From Oscillatoriales cyanobacterium Centralia_MAG_596 (lineage in GTDB: Bacteria; Cyanobacteriota; Cyanobacteriia; Leptolyngbyales; Leptolyngbyaceae), in NCBI GenBank assembly GCA_021323955.1, contig JAJPKC010000311.1, positions 1-46,545 of the forward strand: a DNA stretch of 46,545 nucleotides, written 5' to 3'. A program made the translations under genes and the position numbers. Of the stretch, positions 26,184 through 35,447 are shown in pieces. How positions within the stretch are numbered: position 1 is the stretch's first letter; each line of letters starts with the position of its first letter. The notes beneath the pieces are model-generated. The model was given only the letters and a program-made list of their open reading frames with translations. It searched no databases and was not told where the DNA came from.

Positions 26184-26842
26184 TTCGCATCTTGCTAGTG
26201 GATGACCAGACCATCATTCGCCAAGGATTACGGAGCCTGCTGGAGTCAAAGCCGGATCTACAGGTAGTGGGGGATGCCGAAAATGGTCACCGTGCCATCC
26301 AGCAGGTTGAAGCGCTCCAGCCGGACGTGGTGCTCATGGACATTCGTATGCCGGGTATGGACGGGGTCGCCGCAACCCAGTTTATCAGTCAGCACTATGC
26401 AACCACAAAGGTGCTGGTGCTGACCACCTTCGACGATGACGAATATGTTTCCCAGGCAATGCGCGTCGGGGCCAACGGCTATTTGCTGAAAGATACCCCC
26501 TCAGATGAGCTAGCGCTGGCCATCCGTCTGGTTCACCGGGGCTATACGCAACTGGGGCCGGGACTGCTCGAAAAAGCGTTCACACCGTTACCGACAGCGC
26601 CCCCGGTCACCCCCGTGACGCTACCGCCCGAACTGGCCGAGTTGACTCCGCGTGAGCGCGAAGTGCTCTGTCTGATTGCGGCGGGGGCCAGCAATCGCGA
26701 AATCGCGACCACGCTTCACATTGCCGAAAGTACCGTCAAGAACTATGTCACCAACATTTTGAGCCAGCTCCATCTCCGCGATCGCACCCAGGCCGCGCTA
26801 TTTGCCACCGCCTTCCTGCCGCTCCTGGAAGCGCAGGGGTAG
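26180..26842 (+). CDS. NarL/LuxR-type response regulator
   Basis: The ORF track begins at a TTG inside the kinase gene. The real start is the ATG at 26180, giving 220 residues starting MIRILLVDDQTIIRQGL. The receiver has Asp54 (VLMDIRMPGMDG), the T/S switch (VLVLTTFDDD) and Lys in LLKDT. The C-terminal LuxR helix-turn-helix reads ELTPREREVLCLIAAGASNR and then STVKNYVTNILSQLHL. It is the partner of the upstream kinase and binds DNA when phosphorylated. Target genes are unknown, but the divergent Spy-like gene is a sensible candidate. Confidence 0.95.
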   Translation: MIRILLVDDQTIIRQGLRSLLESKPDLQVVGDAENGHRAIQQVEALQPDVVLMDIRMPGMDGVAATQFISQHYATTKVLVLTTFDDDEYVSQAMRVGANGYLLKDTPSDELALAIRLVHRGYTQLGPGLLEKAFTPLPTAPPVTPVTLPPELAELTPREREVLCLIAAGASNREIATTLHIAESTVKNYVTNILSQLHLRDRTQAALFATAFLPLLEAQG

Positions 26843-27220
26843 GAATCAGCGTTGGGACACCTGCCCGTGGAGCCGCGTTTCAACGCAGAGCATTGCCCCT
26901 TCGTCCATTAGCGATCCTGAGTACACGTCACCGTAAGAGGGGGTTGGAATTGAACGTCCACACCTCAGGCTCATGCCCGGCGCTTTCCCCATCAACGATC
27001 TTTCTGGTATGCCTGTAGAGTCTAATGACTAATGACTAATGACTAATGACTAATGACTAATGACCCATACTCTATAACATCTGATTTCCGACCCCTCCTA
27101 ATCAATGAGTTGTACTTAGATTAAGAAACCCGGCTTCTGCGCGATTTCCAACCAAATTTGCGACAATAGGTAGACTTCGTTTCCTCTACTCCCGACGCCC
27201 CACTCCCAACGCCCTTCCTC
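26843..27220. other. Gene-free gap with heptamer tandem repeat
   Basis: I see no gene in these 378 bases. The region before 27000 is undistinguished. The heptamer array, described separately, lies in the middle, and the bases before dnaG (27064-27220) should include its promoter. Confidence 0.5.
27022..27063. repeat. Heptamer short tandem repeat (CTAATGA x6)
   Basis: Six exact head-to-tail copies of CTAATGA are present. Short heptameric tandem repeats (STRR-type) are well known between cyanobacterial genes and vary in copy number. It is too short and spacerless to be CRISPR. Confidence 0.95.
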
Positions 27221-29146
27221 ATGGACATTCCCCGCCTTCACCCCGATACGATCGAACAGGTGCGCCAGCGAGCAGACATTGTGGATGTGGTGTCTGAGCA
27301 TGTGGTGCTACGAAAGCTGGGGAAAGACTTTACCGGGCTGTGTCCCTTCCATGACGACAAATCGCCCAGCTTTACGGTCAGCCCCAGCAAACAGTTTTAC
27401 TACTGCTTTAGCTGTGGTGCGGGGGGCAACGCGATCAAGTTCCTGATGGAGTTGGGGAAGCGATCGTTCAGCGAAGTGGTGCTGGATCTGGCCAAGCGCT
27501 ATCAGGTGTCGGTACAAACGCTGGAGCCGGAGCAGCGACAGGAACTCCAGCGCCAGATCTCAGTACGGGAGCAGCTGCACGAAATTTTGGCGCTGACGGC
27601 ACGATTCTTCGAACATGCGCTGAACCAGCCTCAAGGCAAAGCGGCGCTAGAGTATTTGACCACTCAACGGAAGCTCAGCGCGACCACGATCCAACAGTTT
27701 CAACTGGGCTACGCGCCTGCCGGATGGGAAACGCTGTTTGGTTATCTGGTCGAGCAAAAACACTATCCCGTTGAACTGGTGGAGCGGGCAGGGGTGATTG
27801 TGCCGCGCAAAGGGGCGGCGGGGAGTTACTATGACCGCTTCCGCGATCGCCTGATGATTCCCATCCATGACCTCCAGGGGCGAGTGGTCGGTTTCGGGGG
27901 GCGATCGCTGGGCGACGAGCAGCCCAAATACCTCAACTCACCGGAAACCGAGCTGTTTGACAAAGGTAATATTCTGTTTGCGCTGGACAAGGCACGGGCC
28001 GCGATTGCCAAGCAGGATCAAGCGGTCGTCGTGGAAGGCTATTTTGATGTGATTGCGCTCCACAGTGCTGGCATTACGAATGTCGTGGCCTCAATGGGGA
28101 CAGCGCTCAGCCTCGCTCAGGTGCGCCAACTGTTGCGCTACACCGAATCCAAGCGCATTGTGTTTAACTTTGATGCCGATCGCGCGGGCACTCAAGCGGC
28201 AGAACGGGCGATTGGTGAAGTCGCCGCGCTGGCGTATCAGGGCGAGGTGCAGCTTCGGATTCTCAACATTCCTACGGGCAAAGACCCGGACGAGTTTCTC
28301 CAGGAACACTCGCCAGCCGACTACCAGCAATTATTAGACGAGTCTCCATTGTGGCTGGATTGGCAAATTCAGCAGGCGATCGCGGGGCACGATCTCAATC
28401 AGGCCGACCAGTTTCAGCAGAGCGTGCAGGCGATCGTCAAACTGCTGGGCAACCTGCCCAACTCCATGCTGCGTACCCATTACATTCAAAAGTGTGCCGA
28501 ACTGCTGAGCCAGGGCAACAGTCGCCTGATGCGGCAACTGGAGGATGACCTGCGGCTGCAGGTGCGCGGTGAACGGTGGCACGGGCGATCGCAAAAGTGG
28601 CAGACCAGCAGTGAACGCGATTTGCTCGAAGAATCGGAAGCCCAACTGCTGCGTCTCTATTTGCATAAGCCGCCCCACCGTACGGCGATCGTTGAAGCAC
28701 TGGAAGCGCGCGATCTGGAATTCAGCCTGTCGCACCATCGGTTTTTGTGGCGACAAGTGCTGGCCCTTAAAGACGAAGGGCTGGACGTCGCCGCTGACCC
28801 CTCGCTAGATCTGCTGACGCTGCTGCAAGACCGCTGCACTGACTTTCCCAGCGATATGCGCAAGATCTATGCCCTGTTTCAGCTTAGCGAGACGGACGAT
28901 ATTGATGTGCTGCGATCGGCGCTGGTCATCCGTTCAGCTGTTGCCTCGATGGAAAAAGTGATGTGCGAAAAACGTCGTCGTCACTTCATTTCGCTGTGGG
29001 AAAAGACCGACTGCGCCACCGCACCTGAACTGGGACAGTTTTACTACAAAAAAATTGCTGCGGAAGAACAGCGAATTCAGGAACTCGATCGCGAACGCCA
29101 GACCACCTTTGAAGACCTGGTACAGGTTCCGGTGGTGCAAGGTTAA
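27221..29146 (+). CDS. dnaG: DNA primase
   Basis: DnaG makes RNA primers at the replication fork. The CHC2 zinc finger is complete near residues 40-65 (GLCPFHDDKSPSF and YYCFSCGAGGNAIKF). The catalytic core has YDRFRDRLMIPIHDLQGRVV, GFGGRSLGDEQPKYLNSPET and the TOPRIM motifs VVEGYFDVIAL and FNFDADRAGTQAA. A C-terminal region of about 200 residues (from about 440) should be the DnaB-helicase-binding domain. At 641 residues it is of normal length. ATG 27221 fits the family N-terminus (IPRLHPDTIEQVRQRADIVDVV). Its TAA shares the palindrome TTAA with the opposing pentapeptide gene, so the two overlap tail to tail. Confidence 0.97.
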   Translation: MDIPRLHPDTIEQVRQRADIVDVVSEHVVLRKLGKDFTGLCPFHDDKSPSFTVSPSKQFYYCFSCGAGGNAIKFLMELGKRSFSEVVLDLAKRYQVSVQTLEPEQRQELQRQISVREQLHEILALTARFFEHALNQPQGKAALEYLTTQRKLSATTIQQFQLGYAPAGWETLFGYLVEQKHYPVELVERAGVIVPRKGAAGSYYDRFRDRLMIPIHDLQGRVVGFGGRSLGDEQPKYLNSPETELFDKGNILFALDKARAAIAKQDQAVVVEGYFDVIALHSAGITNVVASMGTALSLAQVRQLLRYTESKRIVFNFDADRAGTQAAERAIGEVAALAYQGEVQLRILNIPTGKDPDEFLQEHSPADYQQLLDESPLWLDWQIQQAIAGHDLNQADQFQQSVQAIVKLLGNLPNSMLRTHYIQKCAELLSQGNSRLMRQLEDDLRLQVRGERWHGRSQKWQTSSERDLLEESEAQLLRLYLHKPPHRTAIVEALEARDLEFSLSHHRFLWRQVLALKDEGLDVAADPSLDLLTLLQDRCTDFPSDMRKIYALFQLSETDDIDVLRSALVIRSAVASMEKVMCEKRRRHFISLWEKTDCATAPELGQFYYKKIAAEEQRIQELDRERQTTFEDLVQVPVVQG

Positions 29147-29727
29147 CGACAGTTTAGCGTATCGCGGGTCTGGCGTCCCGTGGTCGGATTCGTGCCCTTG
29201 GCCAGCTTGCACAACAGTACTTGAGCGTCCTGTCGCACATCCACATCGGTGAAATCGGCTCCATCGACGATCGCGCCATCAAATTTGGCATTGAACGCAA
29301 ACGCCCCTTCCAGATTTGCGTTCGTCAAGTTTGCCTGCGAGAACCGAGCTGTGTCCAGCGTCGCGTTGCGCAAGTCGGCTCCCTCAAAATTTGCGCCTTC
29401 CAGATTGGCCCCAAAGAAGCTAACGCCCCGTAGATCGCTATGGCTGAAGTTGCTGCCCCGCAGGTTGGCCTTAGTAAAGCTAGAGTCGGTCAACACCCGC
29501 CCCGAAAAATCGGCACCCAGAAGAAAATCTTTGTTGTAGTCGTCGGCCAATACAGGCGTTGAACCACACAGCCAAATGCTCACGATCGCGGCCAGGTTGA
29601 GAATGATGCTGACTGCGATGCGGCCAGACCAGCGCCATCGCTGCCCAACCCGTACGAGTCGCAGGTACTTCGCAGGGCATCCCGCTGGATGCCGGGTAAC
29701 TCCAGTGCCTATCCGTCTGCTGCTCAT
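29143..29727 (-). CDS. Pentapeptide-repeat protein, probably exported or lumenal
   Basis: The first 35 residues are basic, then a hydrophobic stretch (AVSIILNLAAIVSIWLCG) ends at TPVLADD, which looks like a signal cleaved near residue 60. A long N-region like this may mean an internal start. About 16 pentapeptide repeats follow, with A(N/D)LxX pattern (KANLRGSNFSHSDLRG, ANLEGANFEGADLRN). They fold as a right-handed quadrilateral beta-helix. Two late cysteines (LLCKLA, LNCR) could pair. It resembles the thylakoid lumen pentapeptide proteins of cyanobacteria and plastids, whose role is unclear. It converges on dnaG with shared stop bases. Confidence 0.88.
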   Translation of the reverse strand: MSSRRIGTGVTRHPAGCPAKYLRLVRVGQRWRWSGRIAVSIILNLAAIVSIWLCGSTPVLADDYNKDFLLGADFSGRVLTDSSFTKANLRGSNFSHSDLRGVSFFGANLEGANFEGADLRNATLDTARFSQANLTNANLEGAFAFNAKFDGAIVDGADFTDVDVRQDAQVLLCKLAKGTNPTTGRQTRDTLNCR

Positions 29728-29998
29728 TGTGAATGCTGATACCGAACCCTACAACGATAGTCCGTAGCGTTCGCGGCTGGACTGAACGGCTCAGTAGCCA
29801 GACTAATCGTGCCGATCAGCGGCTCCTCGCGATCGCTACTGCTTCGATCCTACCCGAATCGGTAGCGCTTCTGGCTTTGCAGCAGCAAACTGAAATATCG
29901 GGCAGCAGCAAACTGAAATATCAGGATTGATTGCAAATTCTGGCGTTCAGACGGTCAATGCTTAGGAGAGTCAGTTGCCATCATCCCGCCGGAAGCTC

Positions 29999-30490
29999 AT
30001 GCCATCCCAACCCAATCGTCGGTCAAAACTTACTCTGCCGCCATCGGCTGATCCAGGCGCGTTGGGGGAAACGTTTGTGGCGCAATGGTTGCGCGATCGC
30101 GGCTGGCTTGTCCTGGCACGGCGCTGGCATTGCCGATGGGGAGAACTTGATCTGGTGATTGGTCAGGCGTCGGCTCAAGTACCAGCAGAGCCAATCGCGA
30201 TCGCGTTTGTCGAGGTCAAAACCCGTAGCCGGGGTAACTGGGACAACGATGGGGCACTGGCCATTACTGCCCAGAAACGAGCCAAGCTTTGGAAGACCGC
30301 ACAGCTCTTCTTAGCGGCCCATCCCATCTGGGCTGAACTGCCCTGCCAGTTTGATGTCGCGCTGGTGTGCTGTCGGGCGATCGCGCCAGGGAAAGCAACA
30401 CTGCCGCAAGCGGATCGAATTCAAACAATAACCGCAGGGTATTGCCTGACGCTTCAGCGCTACATCCCTGCGGCCTTTACTCTTGATTGA
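29999..30490 (+). CDS. YraN/UPF0102-family endonuclease-like protein
   Basis: The track start (29975) is TTG. The ATG at 29999 is used, giving 163 residues. YraN proteins have a Holliday-resolvase/restriction-endonuclease fold: GALGETFVAQWLRDRGW, then the catalytic-type signature RWGELDLV with FVEVKTRSRGNW (the D..ExK motif). A role in DNA repair or processing is inferred from the fold and not proven. An insert (ASAQVPAEPI) sits between the strands. It is convergent with the unknown gene at 30559, and a 12-base repeat lies between them. Confidence 0.88.
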   Translation: MPSQPNRRSKLTLPPSADPGALGETFVAQWLRDRGWLVLARRWHCRWGELDLVIGQASAQVPAEPIAIAFVEVKTRSRGNWDNDGALAITAQKRAKLWKTAQLFLAAHPIWAELPCQFDVALVCCRAIAPGKATLPQADRIQTITAGYCLTLQRYIPAAFTLD

Positions 30491-30494
30491 GCTT

Positions 30495-30542
30495 TTAGTA
30501 ACTGAATTAGTAACTGAATTATTAACCGATTTAGTAAGCGAA
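30495..30542. repeat. Four tandem 12-base repeats
   Basis: Four head-to-tail 12-base units (TTAGTAACTGAA twice, then TTATTAACCGAT and TTAGTAAGCGAA) begin 4 bases after the YraN stop. The last two are diverged. They form an AT-rich spacer between convergent genes. Confidence 0.85.
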
Positions 30543-30558
30543 TTCTGTTTTGGCACTC

Positions 30559-30948
30559 CTACGCCAGCGTCTCCGGGCAATATCCCAACCCTTGCACAAA
30601 CTGTTCGCGGAACGCTTCGATCTCTTCACGATCGGGCTTGCCGTGGGACACAATAGCGACCTGATAGCGATGCATGACATCGACCGGCGACTGGCCCGTT
30701 TCTAAACCCCAAAGCGCCATCTGAACTCGAATGCCAGGGTTGCATGGAATACCCAGCTCATGCATAAATGCGCGGAAGTCTCCGTGCTCATGAGGCTCTA
30801 AGTAGCGGTTCATCTTCACTTTGATAATCCAACCGTCGATCTGATGGATCACGGTCATGAAGCGGACAGGAAGACGAGTAGCGGAATGCAAATGCTCTAC
30901 AACTTTTAAAGTGAGGCTGGCATTTGCAAGATGATAAAGGTAGTCCAT
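30559..30948 (-). CDS. Conserved hypothetical protein
   Basis: The 129-residue protein begins MDYLYHLANASLTLKVVEHL and contains a strand-helix pattern with HQIDGWIIKVKMNRYLEPHE. It ends with charged helices (DREEIEAFREQFVQGLGY). It has no membrane segment or signal and looks like a cytoplasmic globular protein. I recall similar sequences in cyanobacteria but no function. It converges with YraN and has about 290 bases of gene-free DNA upstream, enough for its own promoter. Confidence 0.65.
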   Translation of the reverse strand: MDYLYHLANASLTLKVVEHLHSATRLPVRFMTVIHQIDGWIIKVKMNRYLEPHEHGDFRAFMHELGIPCNPGIRVQMALWGLETGQSPVDVMHRYQVAIVSHGKPDREEIEAFREQFVQGLGYCPETLA

Positions 30949-31235
30949 AGCAGTCTGTTAGACCAGGCAAACACTTTCATCCTCTATAGTTCACTAAAGA
31001 CCACACTCATTACCAGGGGAAAAGCCCCCGACATGACGCGTGGTTTCACCCAATTGTAGGAAGTTTTGCGCGAGTAGCGATTTAAGGAAGGGGATCAAGA
31101 CCAGGGGCGGGGAGGCAGCAGGATCGATACGCAGCCTTGTTCGCTTCGCTGCTAACGCCTGACGGCTGTGTTCTCTCGTCCTGACTCCCTCCCTGCTTGA
31201 TCCGCGTATGCTAATGTTCGTCTCTCTGGTTCTGT

Positions 31236-32369
31236 ATGGATTTTGATCATCTCCTGTCTGCTTACGACTACACCCTGCCGATCGATCGCATTGCCCAAAC
31301 GCCCTGTCTTCAACGAGACCTGGCTCGACTGCTGGTTGTAACCGATCCGCAGCAGCACTGTCACGCGATCGTGCGTGATTTGCCCAACTGGTTACGGCCA
31401 GGCGATTTGCTGGTGTTGAATAATACGCGGGTGATTCCAGCCCGACTGTACGGCCAGAAATCGAGTGGTGTCCCGGTAGAAGTGTTGCTGCTGGAACCCC
31501 AGGCTGTGGGCGCAGCGAATGGGGAAACAGCGAATGGGGAAAAAGACTGCTGGCTGGCGCTGGTAAAGCCGGGAAAGCGGTTGAAACCAGGGGCGACGAT
31601 CGCGTTTGGGGCTCCCCCGCTAGCCGTCAACGCTCAGCCATTGAACGGTGAGCTGACGGCGACCGTGCGCGCGATCGACGAAGCGACGGGAGGGCGCATT
31701 TTGCAATTTGAAGTGCCGTCAGGCACCACGCTGGACTGGTGGATTAACCAGTTGGGGCAGGTGCCGCTACCGCCTTACATCACGCAAACGGATGCCCAAC
31801 CGGAGCAGTACCAGACAGTCTATGCCGATCGCCCTGGGGCGGTGGCGGCTCCGACCGCCGGACTGCACTTTACGCCAGAACTGTTGCAACGCCTCCAGGC
31901 ACAGGGCATCGAGCAGTCATTTGTCACGCTGCACGTTGGGGTGGGGACATTTCGCCCGGTGGAGGCGGCAGAAATTACCCAACACACAATGCACGCCGAG
32001 TGGGTTGAGGTACCGCCCGCAACGGTAGAACAAATTCAGCGCACCAAAGACCGGGGTGGGCGGATCATTGCGGTGGGGACAACCGTTGTCCGATCGCTGG
32101 AAGCCGCCGCGCAGGGTGACAGCATTCAACCCTTCTACGGCAAGACCAATTTATTCATTTATCCGGGGTATACCTGGCGCGTGGTCGATGGCTTGATGAC
32201 CAACTTCCATCTGCCCAAGTCCAGCTTGCTAATGCTGGTCAGTGCGTTAATTGGGCGGCAGCGACTGCTGGATCTCTACCAGATTGCGATCGAAGACCAG
32301 TACCGCTTTTACTCGTTTGGCGATGCTATGCTCATTTTGCCTGAGGCGATCGTGGGTGCCAGGGCCTAA
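31236..32369 (+). CDS. queA: S-adenosylmethionine:tRNA ribosyltransferase-isomerase
   Basis: QueA transfers the ribosyl moiety of SAM to preQ1 in tRNA to form epoxyqueuosine at wobble position 34. Family motifs are clear: [74 protein letters not shown] and [16 protein letters not shown] near the C-terminus. At 377 residues it is slightly longer than typical (about 345-360), owing to a low-complexity insert [11 protein letters not shown] near residue 93. The next stop, on the opposite strand, is 18 bases away. Confidence 0.96.
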   Translation: MDFDHLLSAYDYTLPIDRIAQTPCLQRDLARLLVVTDPQQHCHAIVRDLPNWLRPGDLLVLNNTRVIPARLYGQKSSGVPVEVLLLEPQAVGAANGETANGEKDCWLALVKPGKRLKPGATIAFGAPPLAVNAQPLNGELTATVRAIDEATGGRILQFEVPSGTTLDWWINQLGQVPLPPYITQTDAQPEQYQTVYADRPGAVAAPTAGLHFTPELLQRLQAQGIEQSFVTLHVGVGTFRPVEAAEITQHTMHAEWVEVPPATVEQIQRTKDRGGRIIAVGTTVVRSLEAAAQGDSIQPFYGKTNLFIYPGYTWRVVDGLMTNFHLPKSSLLMLVSALIGRQRLLDLYQIAIEDQYRFYSFGDAMLILPEAIVGARA

Positions 32370-32387
32370 CCATTTGCGGTTTGGGCC

Positions 32388-32585
32388 TTAGTCGTCGGGG
32401 AACTGCCAGCAGGAAATATGCTCGACGCTGGTGCTGCCACAGATGCAATGCTCCTCAGTGGACGCAATCCATTCGCGATCGCACGTGCGACAGTGGCAGA
32501 GGATATTGTTTTTGTTTGCCTCAGCAATGCCACGCTGCCATTCGCGCAGTTCATCGGGACTAAATTGAGCGGGTGGATCAGTCAT
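32388..32585 (-). CDS. Small zinc-ribbon-like protein
   Basis: The 65-residue protein has a helical start (SPDELREWQRGIAEANK), then NNILCHCRTCDREW and EEHCICGSTSVEHISCWQFPDD. Four or more cysteines in CxCxxC...CxC spacing suggest a zinc ribbon. Small proteins of this type are common hypothetical genes in cyanobacteria. It is too small for an enzyme and may bind nucleic acid or a partner. Confidence rests on the ordered cysteines and sensible start. Confidence 0.6.
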   Translation of the reverse strand: MTDPPAQFSPDELREWQRGIAEANKNNILCHCRTCDREWIASTEEHCICGSTSVEHISCWQFPDD

Positions 32586-32710
32586 TGATCGGGCGATCGC
32601 TCCTCATTGAGCGCTGTACGTTTTCTGAGAAACGGCGAATTTAGGCAGCCCTAAAAGTACGGTCGTGGGGTTGCTGAATAGCAAAAATCCCGAAGATATG
32701 GGCGATCGTT

Positions 32711-33064
32711 TTAAGTTCTAGCGACTTTTACGCCATTAATCGGCAACTCACCCTCGTCGAGCTGTTGAGCAAAATCTGGAATAAATCTTCTCATGTTACT
32801 TTCATACGCAACAGGCCATAAGACTTTTAGCCGTTCTCTAGCCTGTTCATTTATATAAACACGGCCTGATTTCTCCACAAGCAGCATTGCGACGTGACCA
32901 CGATTTTCGGTCACAGTGAAAATGTAATCGTCCTTATCCCGTTTAATAGACAACTTCAAGTCATCTAGAATCTCCATTAACTCATGTTCATATAGCGCGT
33001 ACTCCATTTTGCCTTCATGGAGCAAAGCCTGATTCAGTAGTTTCTCAATCTTTTTTGCAGTCAT
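32711..33064 (-). CDS. Conserved hypothetical protein
   Basis: The 117-residue protein is an alpha-beta unit without membrane segments: an N-terminal helix (KKIEKLLNQALL), KDDYIFTVTENRGHVAMLLV strands and a C-terminal region ending ELPINGVKVART. Composition is ordinary and acidic-basic balanced. I recognise no family. It is AT-richer than its neighbours. It stands alone, with 168 bases to ycf23 upstream and 125 bases to the zinc-ribbon gene downstream. Confidence 0.6.
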   Translation of the reverse strand: MTAKKIEKLLNQALLHEGKMEYALYEHELMEILDDLKLSIKRDKDDYIFTVTENRGHVAMLLVEKSGRVYINEQARERLKVLWPVAYESNMRRFIPDFAQQLDEGELPINGVKVART

Positions 33065-33232
33065 AAATCAAGATTTTGTACGACCCCCCATCTGGTTTCC
33101 TATTTTCTATCTGCTTCTGGAGAGTGATCCAACTTAGCTCAAAGCTATTTCACAACGATTAGACTGAACGTTTCTGCCCATATACCTGATTAAAACGATA
33201 GACAGAAACGTTCATCGTAATCAACGATCGCG

Positions 33233-33979
33233 CTAGGCGTAAACGTTAGAACGCTGCACGGTTGCCAGCGCTTCTACCAGGCTCCGCACGGCGGCGATCA
33301 TGGCGATTTCGCTGTTGAGCTGGTTGATGGCAGAGCCAACGCCAATTCCTGATGCGCCAGCCGCGATCGCGAGGGGAGCGGTGACATTTGACAGGCCAGA
33401 AGCGCACAGGACTGGAACCTTGACCGCCCGCGAAATTTCGTAGGCCGCGGCCAGGGTGGGTGCCGCTTTTTCGATCAGGCCCAGGGTGCCGGGGTGGGCT
33501 GGCTGGCTGCTGGTGCCGCCTTCGGTCTGAATGATGTCGGCTCCGGCCTGTACCAGGGCTTCAGCCAGCTGTACCTGTTGATCCAGCGTCAGAATGTGGG
33601 GCACGGTCACGGATAGGGTGATCGTGGGCAAGAGCTGGCGAGTTGCCTGGGTCAGCGCCAGCACTTCATCGGCTTCGAAGCGGCGACCCTGAGCGTAAAA
33701 GCTGTCGAAGTTGCCAATCTCGATTAGATCAGCGCCCGCGTCCACTGCGATCGCAAACTTGGCTGGTTCTACAGCAGACACACAAACGGGTAAGTGGGTG
33801 AGCTGTTTCGCTAACCGCACAAGATCGGGGTCTGCCGCAATGTCTACAAAGGTGGCACCACCGCGATCGGCGGCCTTGACGGTTGCGGCAACGCGATCGG
33901 CATTGAAGTTATGCAAGCCGCTAATAATTTTGAGCGCGCGACCGTTGTCCAGGGCGTTTTGTAGCGTGGGAATCGTCAT
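33233..33979 (-). CDS. ycf23: Ycf23 / DUF561 TIM-barrel protein
   Basis: The 248-residue protein matches Ycf23, encoded in red-algal plastids and cyanobacteria: KIISGLHNFNADRVAATVKA, then GGATFVDIAADPDLVRLA. It reads as a TIM barrel with a phosphate-binding-like C-terminal half (VPVLCASGLSNVTAPLAIAA, GASGIGVGSAINQL). The biochemical role is not established to my knowledge. Start ATG at 33979 is where the first strand begins. It is monocistronic, with an intergenic element at 34251-34320 upstream that belongs to the neighbour. Confidence 0.9.
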   Translation of the reverse strand: MTIPTLQNALDNGRALKIISGLHNFNADRVAATVKAADRGGATFVDIAADPDLVRLAKQLTHLPVCVSAVEPAKFAIAVDAGADLIEIGNFDSFYAQGRRFEADEVLALTQATRQLLPTITLSVTVPHILTLDQQVQLAEALVQAGADIIQTEGGTSSQPAHPGTLGLIEKAAPTLAAAYEISRAVKVPVLCASGLSNVTAPLAIAAGASGIGVGSAINQLNSEIAMIAAVRSLVEALATVQRSNVYA

Positions 33980-34250
33980 GATGCTTTTCTACTCGAATTC
34001 GTACCGTCCATTCTGCCACCCTCTGACGGGAGATTCCAGCTTTCTTCGCGTTGAGCAACGGAATTTACCGCCCGGTGGGCATCAGCGTAAGCTGTTGCGT
34101 CTGGCTTTCAGGGGCAACGGTGAGCGTACAGCACTGAGCGCGTATGGTTGGCTGCCCTTGGGTCGATCGCCAGCTGTTTTACCAGTCCCTAAGGCGTGTC
34201 ATTAATTCTTCACCAAACGCTTGAGATACAGGCATTACCACGCCCGTCCA

Positions 34251-34320
34251 ATCAATTAAGCTAGGGGCTGTAACCCCCCGTACCTGGTGGAGTTAGCCCT
34301 TAATTGATGACAGCCCCTAG
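34251..34320. repeat. Two interleaved inverted repeats after the saccharopine-dehydrogenase-like gene
   Basis: Two perfect inverted pairs are interleaved. ATCAATTAAG (34251-34260) pairs with CTTAATTGAT (34299-34308), and CTAGGGGCTGT (34261-34271) pairs with ACAGCCCCTAG (34310-34320). The order A-B-A'-B' cannot fold as one hairpin; it would be a pseudoknot or two alternative hairpins. The last arm overlaps the TAG stop codon of the gene at 34317, so it may be its terminator. Confidence 0.75.
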
Positions 34321-35447
34321 TCCGGGACTAAGCGCTGCGCAATCGTGACTCCCCGTTCCTGCATCGTTTGTTCAAACAAATTGGTTGGCAGGGCCTCTTC
34401 GATCGCCCAGACCCCTGGCTTTGTCAACGTGCCCGATAGCAACAATTGAGTCACGCTGCCTGTCCCGTAGCCAGCGGCGATCGCTGTATTGGGATGCACC
34501 ATCGTCGCCACGTGTCGAGTCGGCCTGCCATGCTTCTGTCCCGTGACCTCAGACCGAATGGCGACCCCAATGCCGCTAAAGCGATCGGTCACATCCGTCA
34601 TAAAGTGGCTGACCTGCGAGAGAAACTCAATCACAACGCGAGTCTGTAGCAGTCGTGGGTGCCACCACCGCGCCACGCTCCAGGTGAGATAGTTGTAAAA
34701 ATCGGGCACTGTCCCGAACTTGGTAATCACCGTTTTAACCGGAAACGCATTGGGTAGGGTGAACGTTTCTGGCATGTCGAACCAGTAGACGCCAGTGCGC
34801 CCATAGGGAGCGGGAAACTCGACTGTTTCGCGATCGCTGTAGGGTTTTACCGTCTGCCATTGCCCATTGAACCACGCCTGAAACGGACGCTGTAGCCCTA
34901 AAAATGTGGTTCGCATTACGGTAATGCCTGCGCCTCCAGACCCGGCTACCACATAGCTTAAGTGGATCCGGTCAGCCGCATCGAGTTGTTCAACCCCCTG
35001 GCGCACCATACTGTTAGAAATGCCGGGGAAAATACCCGTATTGACGATCGCCGTTACACCAGCCGCTTCAGCCACCGATCGCAGCGCGATCGCCTTGCGC
35101 GTAAAGGAGGGATGGTCACTGACATCGACGTAGTTCACGCCTGCGTCAATGCAGGCCTTGAGCACGCTGGCATCGCGGTAGTGAAACGGCCCTGCACAGT
35201 GCACCACCACATTTTTGGTTGTGTCGGTTCCCACCGTTCGCAAGGCTCGAATGGCCGCCGTTAACGCTGCCTGATCGGTGAGCTCCAGCGTTTGAAACTT
35301 CACGCGTGGCCCCAGATCCGGTATTCTCCGCGCGCTGTCATTCCGCCCGGTAATGGTAATCGCTGCGGCTGTATGCGCCAGCAGATCAGCCGCCACCTGA
35401 CTGCCGATTCGCCCCCGTCCACCCAGAATCAAAACGTTGGTTGTCAT
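34317..35447 (-). CDS. Saccharopine dehydrogenase-like NAD(P)-binding protein
   Basis: The N-terminus is a Rossmann fold, NVLILGGRGRIGSQVAADLL, with VVHCAGPFHYRDASVLKACI and GVNYVDVSDH characteristic of the saccharopine-dehydrogenase/trans-acting enoyl reductase group. A second domain (GITVMRTTFLGLQRPF) and C-terminal helices follow. There is no evidence for lysine metabolism nearby. Such proteins include lipid- or secondary-metabolite-linked reductases, so the name should be taken as a fold. 376 residues is normal. ATG 35447 directly begins the nucleotide-binding strand. Confidence 0.85.
   Translation of the reverse strand: MTTNVLILGGRGRIGSQVAADLLAHTAAAITITGRNDSARRIPDLGPRVKFQTLELTDQAALTAAIRALRTVGTDTTKNVVVHCAGPFHYRDASVLKACIDAGVNYVDVSDHPSFTRKAIALRSVAEAAGVTAIVNTGIFPGISNSMVRQGVEQLDAADRIHLSYVVAGSGGAGITVMRTTFLGLQRPFQAWFNGQWQTVKPYSDRETVEFPAPYGRTGVYWFDMPETFTLPNAFPVKTVITKFGTVPDFYNYLTWSVARWWHPRLLQTRVVIEFLSQVSHFMTDVTDRFSGIGVAIRSEVTGQKHGRPTRHVATMVHPNTAIAAGYGTGSVTQLLLSGTLTKPGVWAIEEALPTNLFEQTMQERGVTIAQRLVPD

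Noticed and set aside
26935-27000. tRNA-like T-loop word (gttcaattcc on the minus strand)
   Set aside because: The flanking bases do not form the paired T-stem or an acceptor stem, so no cloverleaf.
27022-27063. Repeat array as possible CRISPR
   Set aside because: The unit is seven bases with no spacers; it is a simple heptamer tandem repeat.
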